The position numbers and the translations under genes are program-made. 64,000 nucleotides of DNA from CAJXUU01 sp047628935 (GTDB lineage Bacteria > Bacteroidota > Bacteroidia > Chitinophagales > Saprospiraceae), in contig JBLHWH010000002.1 of assembly GCA_047628935.1 (NCBI GenBank), positions 1-64,000 of the forward strand. The letters run 5' to 3'. Below, in pieces: positions 53,562 to 63,749 of this stretch. Under the pieces are notes generated by a model, which was not told the origin of the DNA, searched no databases, and saw only the letters and a program-made list of their open reading frames with translations. Numbering within the stretch: the stretch's first letter is position 1; each line of letters starts with the position of its first letter.

Positions 53562-54767
53562 GTGAAACAAGCATATATAGTAGACGGCGTCCGTACAGCT
53601 TTTGGAAAATTCAGAGGTACTTTATCATCGTACAGAACGGATGATCTTCTTGCTCATGTTATCAAATCATTGGTCGAAAAAAATCCTAATATCCCTCTCG
53701 ATGCATATGAGGAGGTGATTATGGGCTGCGCCAATCAAGCGGGGGAAGACAATAGGAATATTGCTAGAATGAGTGCATTATTAGCTGGTCTTCCATGGTC
53801 AGTTCCTGGAGAAACGATCAATAGACTATGTGCATCAGGAATGTCAGCAATCGTACATGCCAATCGTGCAATCAAAGCTGGAGATGGTGATTTATTTATC
53901 TCAGGAGGTATAGAACATATGACTCGTGCTCCTATGGTAATGTCAAAATCGGCAAGGCCATTCGGAGGTGACATGAAAGTCTATGACAGTAGTTTTGGAT
54001 GGAGATTTATCAATCCTAAAATGGCAAAGCTGTATGGCACAGAAGCTATGGGTAATACCGCTGAGAATCTTGCAGAAATGTATAACATCAGTCGTGAAGA
54101 TCAAGATAAATTTGCCATGAATTCTCAACAGAAAGCGACAAAAGCAAGAGATTCTGGTAGATTGTCAAAAGAAATAGTAGCAGTAGAGATACCTAGAAGA
54201 AAACAAGATGCATTGATCTTTGATCAAGATGAATTTATCCGAGCGGAAACAAACATGGAAGCACTAGGTAAACTCAGAACTGTATTCAAAGAAGGTGGAA
54301 CTGTAACCGCTGGTAATGCAAGTGGATTAAATGATGGAGCCGCAGCCGTAATAATAGCGTCTGAAGATGCTGTAACAAAATATGATCTAAAACCGCTGGC
54401 TAGAATTGTATCCTCAGCTGTCGTAGGTGTAGAACCTAGAATCATGGGAATAGGCCCTGTAAAAGCCAGTCAGAAAGCATTAGCAAAAGCCGGTCTTACT
54501 CTTGATCAAATTGGTGTCATAGAACTAAATGAAGCATTCTCTGCTCAAAGCTTAGCATGTATCAGAGAATTAGGCCTAGCAGATGGGGATCCTAGAATAA
54601 ACCCCAATGGTGGTGCAATTGCTATTGGTCATCCTCTTGGCGTATCAGGGACAAGAATCTCTCATAGTCTAGCAATCGAACTTCATGAAAAGAATCAGCA
54701 ATATGGGCTCGCTACTATGTGTATCGGCGTTGGACAAGGATATGCTATGGTGATTGAGAAGGTTTAG
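53562..54767 (+). CDS. Acetyl-CoA C-acyltransferase (thiolase)
   Basis: 401 residues, starting with GTG (53562), since no ATG precedes the conserved 'KQAYIVDGVRTAFGKFRG'. It is a degradative or biosynthetic thiolase: active-site Cys in 'NRLCASGMSAI' (about residue 90), His in 'GGAIAIGHPLGVSGTR', and second Cys in 'TMCIGVGQGYAMV'. 'LNEAFSAQSLAC' is the conserved Asn-Glu-Ala-Phe block. It acts on 3-ketoacyl-CoA or acetoacetyl-CoA. No partner beta-oxidation genes flank it, so the pathway (fatty acid, beta-ketoadipate or ketone body) cannot be fixed. Confidence 0.93.
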   Translation: MKQAYIVDGVRTAFGKFRGTLSSYRTDDLLAHVIKSLVEKNPNIPLDAYEEVIMGCANQAGEDNRNIARMSALLAGLPWSVPGETINRLCASGMSAIVHANRAIKAGDGDLFISGGIEHMTRAPMVMSKSARPFGGDMKVYDSSFGWRFINPKMAKLYGTEAMGNTAENLAEMYNISREDQDKFAMNSQQKATKARDSGRLSKEIVAVEIPRRKQDALIFDQDEFIRAETNMEALGKLRTVFKEGGTVTAGNASGLNDGAAAVIIASEDAVTKYDLKPLARIVSSAVVGVEPRIMGIGPVKASQKALAKAGLTLDQIGVIELNEAFSAQSLACIRELGLADGDPRINPNGGAIAIGHPLGVSGTRISHSLAIELHEKNQQYGLATMCIGVGQGYAMVIEKV

Positions 54768-54814
54768 TTGTTGAGTTGTTGAGTTGTTGAGTTGTTGAGT
54801 TGTTGAGTTGTTGA
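54767..54814 (+). repeat. 8-bp tandem repeat GTTGTTGA, six copies
   Basis: Six exact units begin at the last base of the thiolase stop codon. On the minus strand it creates an artificial Gln/Asn/Thr/Ser-rich frame. Simple repeat, likely slippage-prone. Confidence 0.9.
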
Positions 54815-54876
54815 ATCCAATCGTTTACTTTTACAAGTTGTATTGTGATCTGAAGAAGAAAACTTAGGTTTTAGCA

Positions 54877-54927
54877 AAACGATAAAGTTTTCACCTTTCA
54901 GGGTCGGGGTAAAAAACTTTATCGTTT
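54877..54927. repeat. 15-bp perfect inverted repeat
   Basis: AAACGATAAAGTTTT (54877-54891) and its exact complement (54913-54927) flank a G-rich 21-base loop. It lies between the thiolase and GH20 genes. There is no T run after either arm, so a terminator is only possible with a weak tail. A mobile hairpin or operator is equally possible. Confidence 0.75.
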
Positions 54928-54984
54928 CGTATCTCCCTATTCCCGTAACAAACATTATCTTTCGGAGTAATTCAACTAAAACAT

Positions 54985-56595
54985 ATGAAATTTTCCAATT
55001 TAAATAAAAGCTGTCATCTATTACGTTCAATCATTGGACTTATAATCATACTTGTAATTTGTTCATGTAATCAAAAGGAAATAGTACATAAGGACCTTAA
55101 TAAAGAGGCACTGATACCAGTTCCTGTCTTTACTGTTGGTACTGGTGAATCATTTGAGATAACAGATAAAACAGTGATTTTTACATCTGGTGATTTCCAT
55201 TCAATTGAACAGTTTGCCCAAGAAACAAGAAACGTCACTGGACATCCATTGGAGATATCCCCTTTGACCTCTTCTCAAAGTAGTGGGAACATGTATTTTC
55301 AAATTGCAGAAATAGAAAACAAAGATTCTGAAGCTTATGAACTTGAAGTTTCAAATAATAATTTGATTCTAAAGGCAAATACTGAACAAGGCCTTTTCTA
55401 TGGAATTCAGACCATAAGACAATTGATGCCCGCTTCAATTGAAAGCGGTAGCCTCAGTACAGAAAACATATATTTAGCTTCAGGGAAAATAATTGATTCC
55501 CCTAGATTTGAATATCGTGGTACTATGCTTGATGTGTCTAGACATTTCTTTGGCGTAGATGTAATTAAACGATACATCGATTATATTTCGAGTTATAAGA
55601 TGAATAAACTACACCTTCACTTATCTGATGATCAAGGATGGAGGATAGAAATCAAATCGTGGCCAAAATTAACAGAGGTAGGCGGTCTTACTCAAGTTGG
55701 TGGTGGTAAAGGCGGATTTTATACACAAGAAGATTATAAAGAGATTGTGAGATATGCTCAGAGTAAGTTTGTAACTATTATTCCGGAGATTGATATGCCA
55801 GGCCACACCAATGCAGCACTTGTTGCATATCCCGAAATGAACTGCAATAAAAAAGATCCAAATCCTAAAGCATATTCTGGCATTGAAGTTGGATTTAGCA
55901 CACTGTGTACAAGGAATCCTGAAGTATACAGCTTCTTAGATGATGTAATTAAAGAATTAGCAGCAATGACTCCTGGTGAATATATCCACATAGGTGGTGA
56001 TGAATCTCATGTTACAGAAAAAGAAGACTATATCTACTTCATTAATAAGGTGCAAAAAATTGTATCTAAATATGGAAAGAAAGTTTTGGGTTGGGACGAT
56101 ATTTCTACCGCAACTTTAGAATCTGGGGCTGTAGTACAACATTGGGCTAAGAAAGAAAATGCTCAAAAAGCAGTTGCTCAAAATGCAAAAGTTTTGATGA
56201 CTCCAGCAACAAGGACTTACCTTGATATGCAATACGACAGTACTACACTGCTAGGGCTGCATTGGGCTGCGTATATTGAGTTAGACAGTGCCTACATTTG
56301 GGATCCAGCTACTCAAATAAATGGCGTATCTGAATCACAAATCATTGGAGTAGAAGCTGCCCTATGGTCTGAGACTATAGACAATCTAAATGAAATAGAA
56401 TATATGGCTTTCCCTAGGTTAATTGGTCATGCAGAAATCGGTTGGTCTCCTCAAGAAGGAAGAAATTGGAATGAATATAAATTCCGACTCGCAAAACACG
56501 AAGAAAGAATGATAGAAATGGGAGTTGATTATTACAGATCAGCTTTGATCCCACGAGACTCAATAGGAGGTTTACATCTCAATAGTTCCAAATAA
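54985..56595 (+). CDS. GH20 beta-N-acetylhexosaminidase, lipoprotein
   Basis: 536 residues. The lipoprotein signal ends at 'ILVICSC' (Cys 27 or 29). Residues about 35-155 form the GH20b N-terminal domain, then comes the catalytic barrel with 'YRGTMLDVSRHFFGVD', 'LHLHLSDDQGWRIEIKSWPKL', 'IIPEIDMPGHTNAAL' and the catalytic Asp-Glu pair in 'YIHIGGDESHV'. 'AALWSETI' is the late conserved Trp/Glu block. It removes terminal GlcNAc/GalNAc from chitin oligomers or glycans outside the cytoplasm. It is monocistronic and not next to other carbohydrate genes. Confidence 0.93.
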   Translation: MKFSNLNKSCHLLRSIIGLIIILVICSCNQKEIVHKDLNKEALIPVPVFTVGTGESFEITDKTVIFTSGDFHSIEQFAQETRNVTGHPLEISPLTSSQSSGNMYFQIAEIENKDSEAYELEVSNNNLILKANTEQGLFYGIQTIRQLMPASIESGSLSTENIYLASGKIIDSPRFEYRGTMLDVSRHFFGVDVIKRYIDYISSYKMNKLHLHLSDDQGWRIEIKSWPKLTEVGGLTQVGGGKGGFYTQEDYKEIVRYAQSKFVTIIPEIDMPGHTNAALVAYPEMNCNKKDPNPKAYSGIEVGFSTLCTRNPEVYSFLDDVIKELAAMTPGEYIHIGGDESHVTEKEDYIYFINKVQKIVSKYGKKVLGWDDISTATLESGAVVQHWAKKENAQKAVAQNAKVLMTPATRTYLDMQYDSTTLLGLHWAAYIELDSAYIWDPATQINGVSESQIIGVEAALWSETIDNLNEIEYMAFPRLIGHAEIGWSPQEGRNWNEYKFRLAKHEERMIEMGVDYYRSALIPRDSIGGLHLNSSK

Positions 56596-56754
56596 TTAGA
56601 CCATTATCCTTTCCTATAATGCTTTTCACATATGCTTACAATACTCTATCCATTGGAATAGGATTATGTCATGGAAAGTAGCTTTTGTATTCCTCATAGG
56701 CGTCTGACACCGTGCCTGATGAAAGAGCATTAAGTCTTTTTTTCTATTTATAAT

Positions 56755-57354
56755 GAAGCGGCTTGAGCAAAGCTGTAAATTCCTCCATTTACCATTGCTG
56801 CACTGGTCGTTTTGATCACTGGGTAAGCATCAAGTTTACCCGTAGATAGTGTTATTGACCCACTTTTCTCCAAATAAGCTTAACCAATTCTGGTAAACTT
56901 TAATTGCCCCATTAATTTACTCCTTAGCCCAATATAATAATCTTCTTCAGTTAAGTTTTGGAATTCTGCCCATCTCGCTTCACCAGCAATACATACAATG
57001 GCATCTACCATCCCCACCTAACATTTTTTGGGTGCATTTCAAATTGTCGCATATTAGAAATTGATATATTTATTAAAAAATATGAATGGAGAGAGGATAA
57101 AGTCAACACCATAAAGCGGTTTCGCGATTTGAAGATTCTGATATTCTAAAAAAAATCAATTAAAATACTTGATATTATTAACAAAGCGTCATTTTGAAAT
57201 ATACCCCATTTTTTTTAATAGAATCAGAAGATGTAAGATCAACTATTACTTGTCCAGATGCACATCAAGCAATAATTACTTCATGATCATTTGTCAGATA
57301 ATCAACAACTCGTCTTCCAATAGTTCCTGCCCCTCCTACTATTAATATTCGCAT
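56755..57354 (-). pseudogene. Short-chain dehydrogenase, decayed and interrupted by a MITE
   Basis: Read on the minus strand it starts 'MRILIVGGAGTIGRRVVDYLTNDHEVI', a Rossmann motif, has an in-frame stop soon after ('VIIA' then TGA), runs to 'DLTSSDSIKK', and is broken by the insertion. It resumes as 'VDAIVCIAGEARWAEFQNLTEEDYYIGLRSKLMGQ' and ends with 'TTSAAMVNGGIYSFAQAASL'. These are blocks of a roughly 200-residue SDR family. Removing the insert with one target copy restores the expected spacing. Further stops and a frameshift show it was or became non-functional. Confidence 0.75.
57031..57206. mobile_element. 176-bp MITE with 21-bp inverted repeats and 8-bp target duplication
   Basis: The ends 57031-57051 (GGGTGCATTTCAAATTG...) and 57186-57206 are inverted repeats matching at 17 of 21 positions. 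CATTTTTT occurs directly before the left end (57023-57030) and directly after the right end (57207-57214), an 8-bp target duplication. The interior has no transposase. It sits in a broken dehydrogenase gene. An 8-bp duplication and GG-starting ends are typical of ISL3-type elements. Confidence 0.8.
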
Positions 57355-57479
57355 AATCGTTTGAATATTTTAACTTTATAATTCTAAATAATAGAAATCG
57401 AGCAATTATTTTGCATTCCACTGCAACGAATTACAGATAAAGAAAATCTATATAGTGTACTATCTAAATTCAACGAATT

Positions 57480-60400
57480 ATGAACTATACTACTAGAATA
57501 CTTTTTACTGTCGTTTGGTGTTTTACATTCCTCTCTAATATAACATCTCAGCATACTATTTCTAGTGATGCAGTTAACTTAGATACAGCATGCGATGGCG
57601 AATGTTTTACGTATACAGTAAAAAATGGTTTAGGAGGTCCCTATTTTTGGATTACAACAGGAACAGTCCAAGGAAGCAATAATGAAGAAGAAGCAACAAT
57701 ATGTTGGAATGTTATTGGAGAAAATGATATTCAAGTTGTAGATTTCGCAGCTCCATTTACAAGTCAATCTGCATTTCAGACTGTAATGGTATCTGCAATC
57801 CCAAAACCTGAAGTCATTTTCCCTTTGTATCCTGACTGTGTCGTCAGAGATACTATTTTTGAAGAACCTACTCAAGATGAGTTTAACACAATTGACTGCC
57901 ATACGGTATGCTCGGGATCGACAGCAACTTATTCTGCATTAATTGGAAGCAGTTCATCTGTTACTTGGGAAATAGAAGGCGGTACAATATTGAGCCAATT
58001 CCAAGAAGAAATAACCGTTGAGTGGAATATGACTGGTTCAGGAAATATTAAAATCACAGAATCAATTAATGGATGTATTGGCAGCGAAAACTACTGTATT
58101 GAAATATTAAAACCACTAGATGTAGATATCGTAGCATTAAACGGCGGAATAAATGATATCACTATCTGTCTTGGACAGGAAGTCTATTTTCATGGAATAG
58201 GAAGTGAAGATATAACACAATTTCAATGGGATTTTGGTAATAACACTTATGCTTCTGGTAGCAGTGCTTCTGCATTTTTTGATCAAGCAGGCATATTTAC
58301 TGTCTCCGTTATAGGTCGTACGGAATGTGGATGTCAAGCAACAAGCATATATACTGTAATAGTAGATAGTAACCCAGGTCCCGAAATAATGTGTACAGGA
58401 ACTGTCTGTGGAGGTGATGAGCAAACTTATTTTGCTGCGGAAAGTTGTTCAAGCTATACTTGGAGCATCAGTGGTAATGGAGGTTTGATAGATGGAGGTG
58501 GCCCTAATGATGATTTCATTACAGTAGTTTGGGGAATTGGCCCAGTCGGTGAGATCAATCTAAGTACTTCAGGGTGTAATACTCCTTTATGTGCATTGGC
58601 AACAACTGTACAAATACCAATAATTGATAACAATGCTATCATAGAAGGTCCTTCGGTTGTTTGTAAAGATGGTTTTTCTAGTTACACAGTTCAATATTAC
58701 AATGGCACTGATTACATATGGTCTATTAGTGGTAATGGGCAGATTATCAACGGATATGGTACAAACGAGATTACAGTGGAATGGGATGACAGTCCATTTT
58801 CCCTTGATCAATCAACCATCGAAGTATCATTTGATAATTGTCATCTTGAATGTGGTGGACAAGCAAGTAAAATTGTTAATTTATCACCAAAATTTGACCT
58901 AATCACAAATGAAATATCATGCACGCAACAAACAACTTACATAAATGCGATTGAAGGGTGGGACAATGCAACTGTTAATTTTGAAATCATCAATCCAATG
59001 GGAATATCAACAACCTATCCCAATCAACAATTCGTTTCTGAAACATTTAACATCCCTGGTGAGTACACATTAATAGCTACTGATGCCGGAGGCTTGTATT
59101 GCAATGATATAATTGAAAGAAAATTTACCGTTTTAGAAAAACCAAATTCTCCTATGTCAATCAATGGTCCTCTATCAATCTGTAAGAATGAATTTTATTC
59201 TTATTCGGTAATAGCTCCTACCTCAAGTTATAGTACTCGATGGATAATTACAGATGGAACAAATATAACTGTCCAACTAGGTAATCAAATCAACATTCAA
59301 TGGACGAGCAGTGGACCATATGAGATCACTGTAAATTTTTATCATCTCGTAGGCTCATGTTCTTCAGAAAGCCTTACTGAGTCTATATTACCAATAGCAA
59401 ATGCTACTATCTCAGGACCTGAAGAAACATGTATAGATGAAACGACTTCATATGACACGGGAATAGTATCTGGAAATTCAGCGGATTGGACTATAACTCC
59501 ATCTGATGCTGGAAGTATAAAAAAGAATAATGACAATACAATTGATATTACTTGGCATCTTGCAGGAACTCATCAATTAAGTCTAGATTTTTGTGGTGCA
59601 TCATTAGGCTATAATGTAATCGTAAACCCTAGATCATCGACATTAGTAGATTTTCCAGAAAAGGTCTGCTCAGGAGAAATGGCTACTATAACTATTCCAG
59701 TTACTTCATCTACTATTGCCATTACTGATGAATTAGATATCCTTGTAAGCAATAATAACATTTCAGTAGTCGCCCCAGGAAAATATATAGCAATCATAAC
59801 CACCGCAGCAGGTTGCGAAGAAATCATACCTATTGTGATCGATACATTTATTCCCCCAAGTGTGAGAGTATCATCTCCGCAAGAAAATGCGTTTTGTATT
59901 CCTCATCCTGGTATTTCTATAGTAGCTCTAAATACAGATGATGGATATACTTATGAATGGTTTCATGACGGGGTATCACTTGGAATCACAGCAGATCAGA
60001 TAACGACTACAGCTTACGGAGATTATCATGTCGTAGTAACAGACCAAAATGGATGTATGGCTACCTCAAATATCCATACCCTCTATGAATGGTGTATAGG
60101 CGATCAACCACCAGGAACTTGCAGCGGGAGTGGAAATGCTGGTACCCTTCAGATAGGAGATAATAGTCTAACATGTAACAATCTCGAATTTAGCCTCAAG
60201 GGGTCAATATATAACTCAACTTCTTTCACATGGAATTTTGGAGATCCTGATTCTGGAATAAATAATACCGCAACTGGTAATAATCCAATCCATTCCTTTT
60301 CAAATGCTGGATTCTATTATGTCTTTCTATATGGTAATATTCCAGGCGAAAGAGCTGTAGAAATATTTACGGTACCAGCGGCTCCAAGGTTCGATTATGA

Positions 60401-63400
60401 TGTAGCGTGCACAAACAGCGGCGTTCAATTTAATAACCATTCTACCTTCATCCCTGGATATCCAATCAATCAATATTTTTGGGATTTTGGTGATCCAATA
60501 AGCGGCATTGATAATATATCTACGGATAAAGACCCGATTCACATATATACAACAGCAGGAAGCTATACAGCTACATTAGAAATCATAGGTAGCGATGGAT
60601 GTACTGCAGCATATCAATTGAATGTGGAAGTATTATCGGGTCCATTCGGTGATTTTGTAGTCCCGCAATCAACATGTAGTGATGAAGGACTTCTTTTTAT
60701 AGGGTATGAATCTAGTGAGATATTAAATTACGAATGGGATTTTGGTGATCCAACATCGGGCGCTGCAAATATGTCTACAGCAAGTAGTGCTATTCATAAT
60801 TTTAGTGCAAGTGGGTTATATAATATAAGTCTCACTGTTATTGATATAAATGAATGTGCTACTGTAATTACAAAACCAATAAATATAACCACCACCTCTA
60901 TTTCTGGACAAATCACTGCAAATCAATCTTTCCCTATGTGTTTTGGAGAAGAAGTAATGTTAGATGCTCCAAGTGGGGGGGGTGCATACATCTGGTCAAA
61001 TGGAGAATCAACTCAAAGTATCACAACTGCTAGACCAGGCATATACTCAGTTACTATTGCCGATCCAAGTGGATGTCAATATATTCCAGATGATATTAAT
61101 GTATCAGTAGAAGGTGTAATGAATAGAAAAATAATAGCTACAGTTCGTGAAGATCAGTATGACTATTTTGGTGAGCAGTATTTCGATAGTATCGTTATTT
61201 GTCAAGGAGAATTTTTCTCTTTTAATGCTACATACATCAATAGTGCGACTTATTCATGGTCTATGGGACCTTCTACTAACTGGTATACCAACTCATCAGA
61301 TTTTGCTCAATTATCTCCAGGTAGACACGGAATAATTGTGACGATAACGGATCCAGTTTCAGGATGCCCAGTAGCAAGTGAGCCATTCAAAATAATAGTA
61401 AACGAGCTCCCGAGTCAGATAACATTAAGCGGAGCTAATAACAATCCCTGTGAAGGAGAACCGCATGTCATTTCCGTTGATAGCCCAGATAGCGACATGA
61501 AATACTATTGGAATACAGGAGAAATAGGAACAACTATCACCACTAGTGCATCTGGATGGTATTACGTCACCGCAGTAAATGATAATGGGTGTGAAAGAAA
61601 AAGCTCGTCAGTACTGATAAGTAAACGTCCTGATGCCAATAGGATTAATGTAGGTTGTGCAACCGCTTGTTTTCCTGATACTATATGCACACCATACATT
61701 GATGGCGCTTCTACATACCAATGGTTATTAGATGGTTCTCCAGTAAACAATGTTTTTGGAAATGATCTCATAGTAAATCAAGCAGGTAACTATCAATTGG
61801 TCGTTGATAATTTCAATGGATGTCAAGATACAAGTGAAGTGTTTACAATTGATGCTGAACCAAGCGATCAATCTATTACGGGTCTGGTTTTCATAGATAT
61901 TAACATGAATGGCATCTGGGATGTAGGAGAAGAACTCTTATCAGGTGTAACAGTCAATATTTATAATGGAATAACAATCGAAAGTACTACTACAACTGAT
62001 GCAAATGGAACTTACCTTTTTGATCCTATTACCGTTATCAATCCAGTAGTTAGGATAGATACTACCGGTTTAAACCTCAGCCTCAATGGAGGATTATTTG
62101 AAGCTAATGTCGACTTTTTAACCTGCATAGAAGATAAAACACAAGACTTTCCATTGATAAAAACATGTACCGGAATAGAAGTATTCGAAGATAGATTAGT
62201 TTGCTTAGGAGAAACAATAACTATAGACAATATCGTGCTGGCAGAAGGGGATACATGGGCGTTCACAAACTTTACCACTCAAGGATGTGATTCTATCACA
62301 AATATCCAAGTGTTAGCCCATCCTACCCCATTCGTCGAACTTATGCCACAAGCTACATGTATGAATCAAAATGCTGGACAATTAGAGATAAGTATAATGA
62401 GTGCTGGCACATTGCAGTTTGCAATAGATAATCCTACATCATTTTCTGCTGATCTTACTTATACCAATTTATCCGCTGGTGATCATACACTTTGGCTTTT
62501 TGATGGAAATGGATGCTCTTCTTCATATATGTTTATCATTGATGAAATAGCCGAGCCAGAGATGACTTCTATTCCCCAAAACACTTGCTTTGGTGGTAAT
62601 ACTGGATCAGTCCAAATAACACCAGTAATTGCCGGGAATTATGACTTTTCATTGGATGGAGTAATATTTAATCAAACTGGATATTTCGATGGTTTGAACG
62701 AAGGAATAACTAATATTTATGCAATAGATAACAGTACTGGTTGTATACATGAATACGCAATAGAAATAGTAGAAAATCCTACACCTGAAGTAGACATCGT
62801 TCCTTCTAATACTTGCGCTGGTTATACGGATGGTAGCATAACTATCTCCCCTATCACAAGTGGAAACTACCAATACTCTATTGATGGAGTTACATTTAGC
62901 AATGATTTATATTTTGGTTCATTGGCTCCAGGAGCTCAAACCGTATTTATAATGGAAGATGGTTCTTGTGTGCAATCAATCTCTGTCAACATAGGAGAAG
63001 AGCCACAACCGCTTGTAACATTCGAAACAGAAGAAGCTTGCATAGGCATGGCAAATGGGCAGATAAAGATCAACAGTACCCTACAGAACCTAGAATATTC
63101 GATAGATCAAACGACTTATATAAACGATAGTTTATTAGTAGATCTTACTGCTGGCGTGTATCAGATATATGTGAGAGGTAATGATAACTGTATCCACCCA
63201 TTTGATGTTGAGATTGAAGAATCAGCAGGAATGGACGTTGATTTTGAAGATCCGTTGGTAGATTGTACAGTTACAGAAGTTACTTTAACCCCTACTGTAA
63301 CCAATGAAGTAGGTGATGTTACTTTCTTATGGAAAGATGGGTCAGAAGCTCAATCAATTACGACTTCAGAAAACGGAACATACGATGTAGAAGTAAGCGA

Positions 63401-63749
63401 TAAGTGCACAACCAGATCATATAGCTACGACATAGAACTAGAAGAAATCATACAAGAACAGCCAATCTACTTCCCTAACATCTTCTCTCCAAATGATAAT
63501 AGTGTAAATGATTGTTTTGTACCTGCGCTCAACCCAGAAACACAAATCATCAGTTATCGATTAACCATATTTGACAGATGGGGAAACAAGTTCTTTGAAA
63601 CCACCAATCTTACAGATTGCTGGGATGGTTCATATAATAACAAAAATGTAAGAGCTGGAGTATTTGTCTATTTGATGGAGTTGGAGTACACTTACTGCGT
63701 TGATGTGGAGCGCATAACGAAGTATGGGGATGTGACGGTATTGGATTGA
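57480..63749 (+). CDS. Giant secreted multi-domain surface protein, T9SS type B sorting (PKD, SdrD-B, SprB-like repeats)
   Basis: 2089 residues. A signal peptide (about 1-23, ending 'SNITSQ') is followed by an array of Ig-like and PKD-type domains to about residue 1450 ('FQWDFGNNTYASGSSASAFFDQAGIFTVSV', 'YFWDFGDPISG', 'YEWDFGDPTSG'). An SdrD-B-like domain follows at about 1460-1540 ('ITGLVFIDINMNGIWDVGEE'), and then four or five SprB-type repeats at about 1610-1900 ('TCAGYTDGSITISPITSGNY'). The last 100 residues are the gliding-motility-associated CHU_C domain ('IYFPNIFSPNDNSVNDCF' ... 'FDRWGNKFFET' ... 'KYGDVTVLD'), a type B sorting signal. Likely a cell-surface adhesin or gliding-related filament. 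It stands alone. Confidence 0.92.
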   Translation: MNYTTRILFTVVWCFTFLSNITSQHTISSDAVNLDTACDGECFTYTVKNGLGGPYFWITTGTVQGSNNEEEATICWNVIGENDIQVVDFAAPFTSQSAFQTVMVSAIPKPEVIFPLYPDCVVRDTIFEEPTQDEFNTIDCHTVCSGSTATYSALIGSSSSVTWEIEGGTILSQFQEEITVEWNMTGSGNIKITESINGCIGSENYCIEILKPLDVDIVALNGGINDITICLGQEVYFHGIGSEDITQFQWDFGNNTYASGSSASAFFDQAGIFTVSVIGRTECGCQATSIYTVIVDSNPGPEIMCTGTVCGGDEQTYFAAESCSSYTWSISGNGGLIDGGGPNDDFITVVWGIGPVGEINLSTSGCNTPLCALATTVQIPIIDNNAIIEGPSVVCKDGFSSYTVQYYNGTDYIWSISGNGQIINGYGTNEITVEWDDSPFSLDQSTIEVSFDNCHLECGGQASKIVNLSPKFDLITNEISCTQQTTYINAIEGWDNATVNFEIINPMGISTTYPNQQFVSETFNIPGEYTLIATDAGGLYCNDIIERKFTVLEKPNSPMSINGPLSICKNEFYSYSVIAPTSSYSTRWIITDGTNITVQLGNQINIQWTSSGPYEITVNFYHLVGSCSSESLTESILPIANATISGPEETCIDETTSYDTGIVSGNSADWTITPSDAGSIKKNNDNTIDITWHLAGTHQLSLDFCGASLGYNVIVNPRSSTLVDFPEKVCSGEMATITIPVTSSTIAITDELDILVSNNNISVVAPGKYIAIITTAAGCEEIIPIVIDTFIPPSVRVSSPQENAFCIPHPGISIVALNTDDGYTYEWFHDGVSLGITADQITTTAYGDYHVVVTDQNGCMATSNIHTLYEWCIGDQPPGTCSGSGNAGTLQIGDNSLTCNNLEFSLKGSIYNSTSFTWNFGDPDSGINNTATGNNPIHSFSNAGFYYVFLYGNIPGERAVEIFTVPAAPRFDYDVACTNSGVQFNNHSTFIPGYPINQYFWDFGDPISGIDNISTDKDPIHIYTTAGSYTATLEIIGSDGCTAAYQLNVEVLSGPFGDFVVPQSTCSDEGLLFIGYESSEILNYEWDFGDPTSGAANMSTASSAIHNFSASGLYNISLTVIDINECATVITKPINITTTSISGQITANQSFPMCFGEEVMLDAPSGGGAYIWSNGESTQSITTARPGIYSVTIADPSGCQYIPDDINVSVEGVMNRKIIATVREDQYDYFGEQYFDSIVICQGEFFSFNATYINSATYSWSMGPSTNWYTNSSDFAQLSPGRHGIIVTITDPVSGCPVASEPFKIIVNELPSQITLSGANNNPCEGEPHVISVDSPDSDMKYYWNTGEIGTTITTSASGWYYVTAVNDNGCERKSSSVLISKRPDANRINVGCATACFPDTICTPYIDGASTYQWLLDGSPVNNVFGNDLIVNQAGNYQLVVDNFNGCQDTSEVFTIDAEPSDQSITGLVFIDINMNGIWDVGEELLSGVTVNIYNGITIESTTTTDANGTYLFDPITVINPVVRIDTTGLNLSLNGGLFEANVDFLTCIEDKTQDFPLIKTCTGIEVFEDRLVCLGETITIDNIVLAEGDTWAFTNFTTQGCDSITNIQVLAHPTPFVELMPQATCMNQNAGQLEISIMSAGTLQFAIDNPTSFSADLTYTNLSAGDHTLWLFDGNGCSSSYMFIIDEIAEPEMTSIPQNTCFGGNTGSVQITPVIAGNYDFSLDGVIFNQTGYFDGLNEGITNIYAIDNSTGCIHEYAIEIVENPTPEVDIVPSNTCAGYTDGSITISPITSGNYQYSIDGVTFSNDLYFGSLAPGAQTVFIMEDGSCVQSISVNIGEEPQPLVTFETEEACIGMANGQIKINSTLQNLEYSIDQTTYINDSLLVDLTAGVYQIYVRGNDNCIHPFDVEIEESAGMDVDFEDPLVDCTVTEVTLTPTVTNEVGDVTFLWKDGSEAQSITTSENGTYDVEVSDKCTTRSYSYDIELEEIIQEQPIYFPNIFSPNDNSVNDCFVPALNPETQIISYRLTIFDRWGNKFFETTNLTDCWDGSYNNKNVRAGVFVYLMELEYTYCVDVERITKYGDVTVLD

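Larger units (their letters stand above)
56596..57479. other. Spacer with a dehydrogenase pseudogene split by a MITE
   Basis: No intact gene. 56596-56750 shows nothing recognisable. 56755-57354 (minus) is the dehydrogenase remnant, with the mobile element at 57031-57206 inside it. 57355-57479 is the AT-rich leader of the large surface protein. Confidence 0.55.

Noticed and set aside
54767..54814. CRISPR-like array
   Set aside because: The units are 8 bp with no spacers, so it is a simple tandem repeat.
54764..55030. Minus-strand 88-codon frame rich in Gln, Asn, Thr and Ser
   Set aside because: Its low-complexity tail is created by the tandem repeat, and the remainder overlaps the GH20 start on the other strand.
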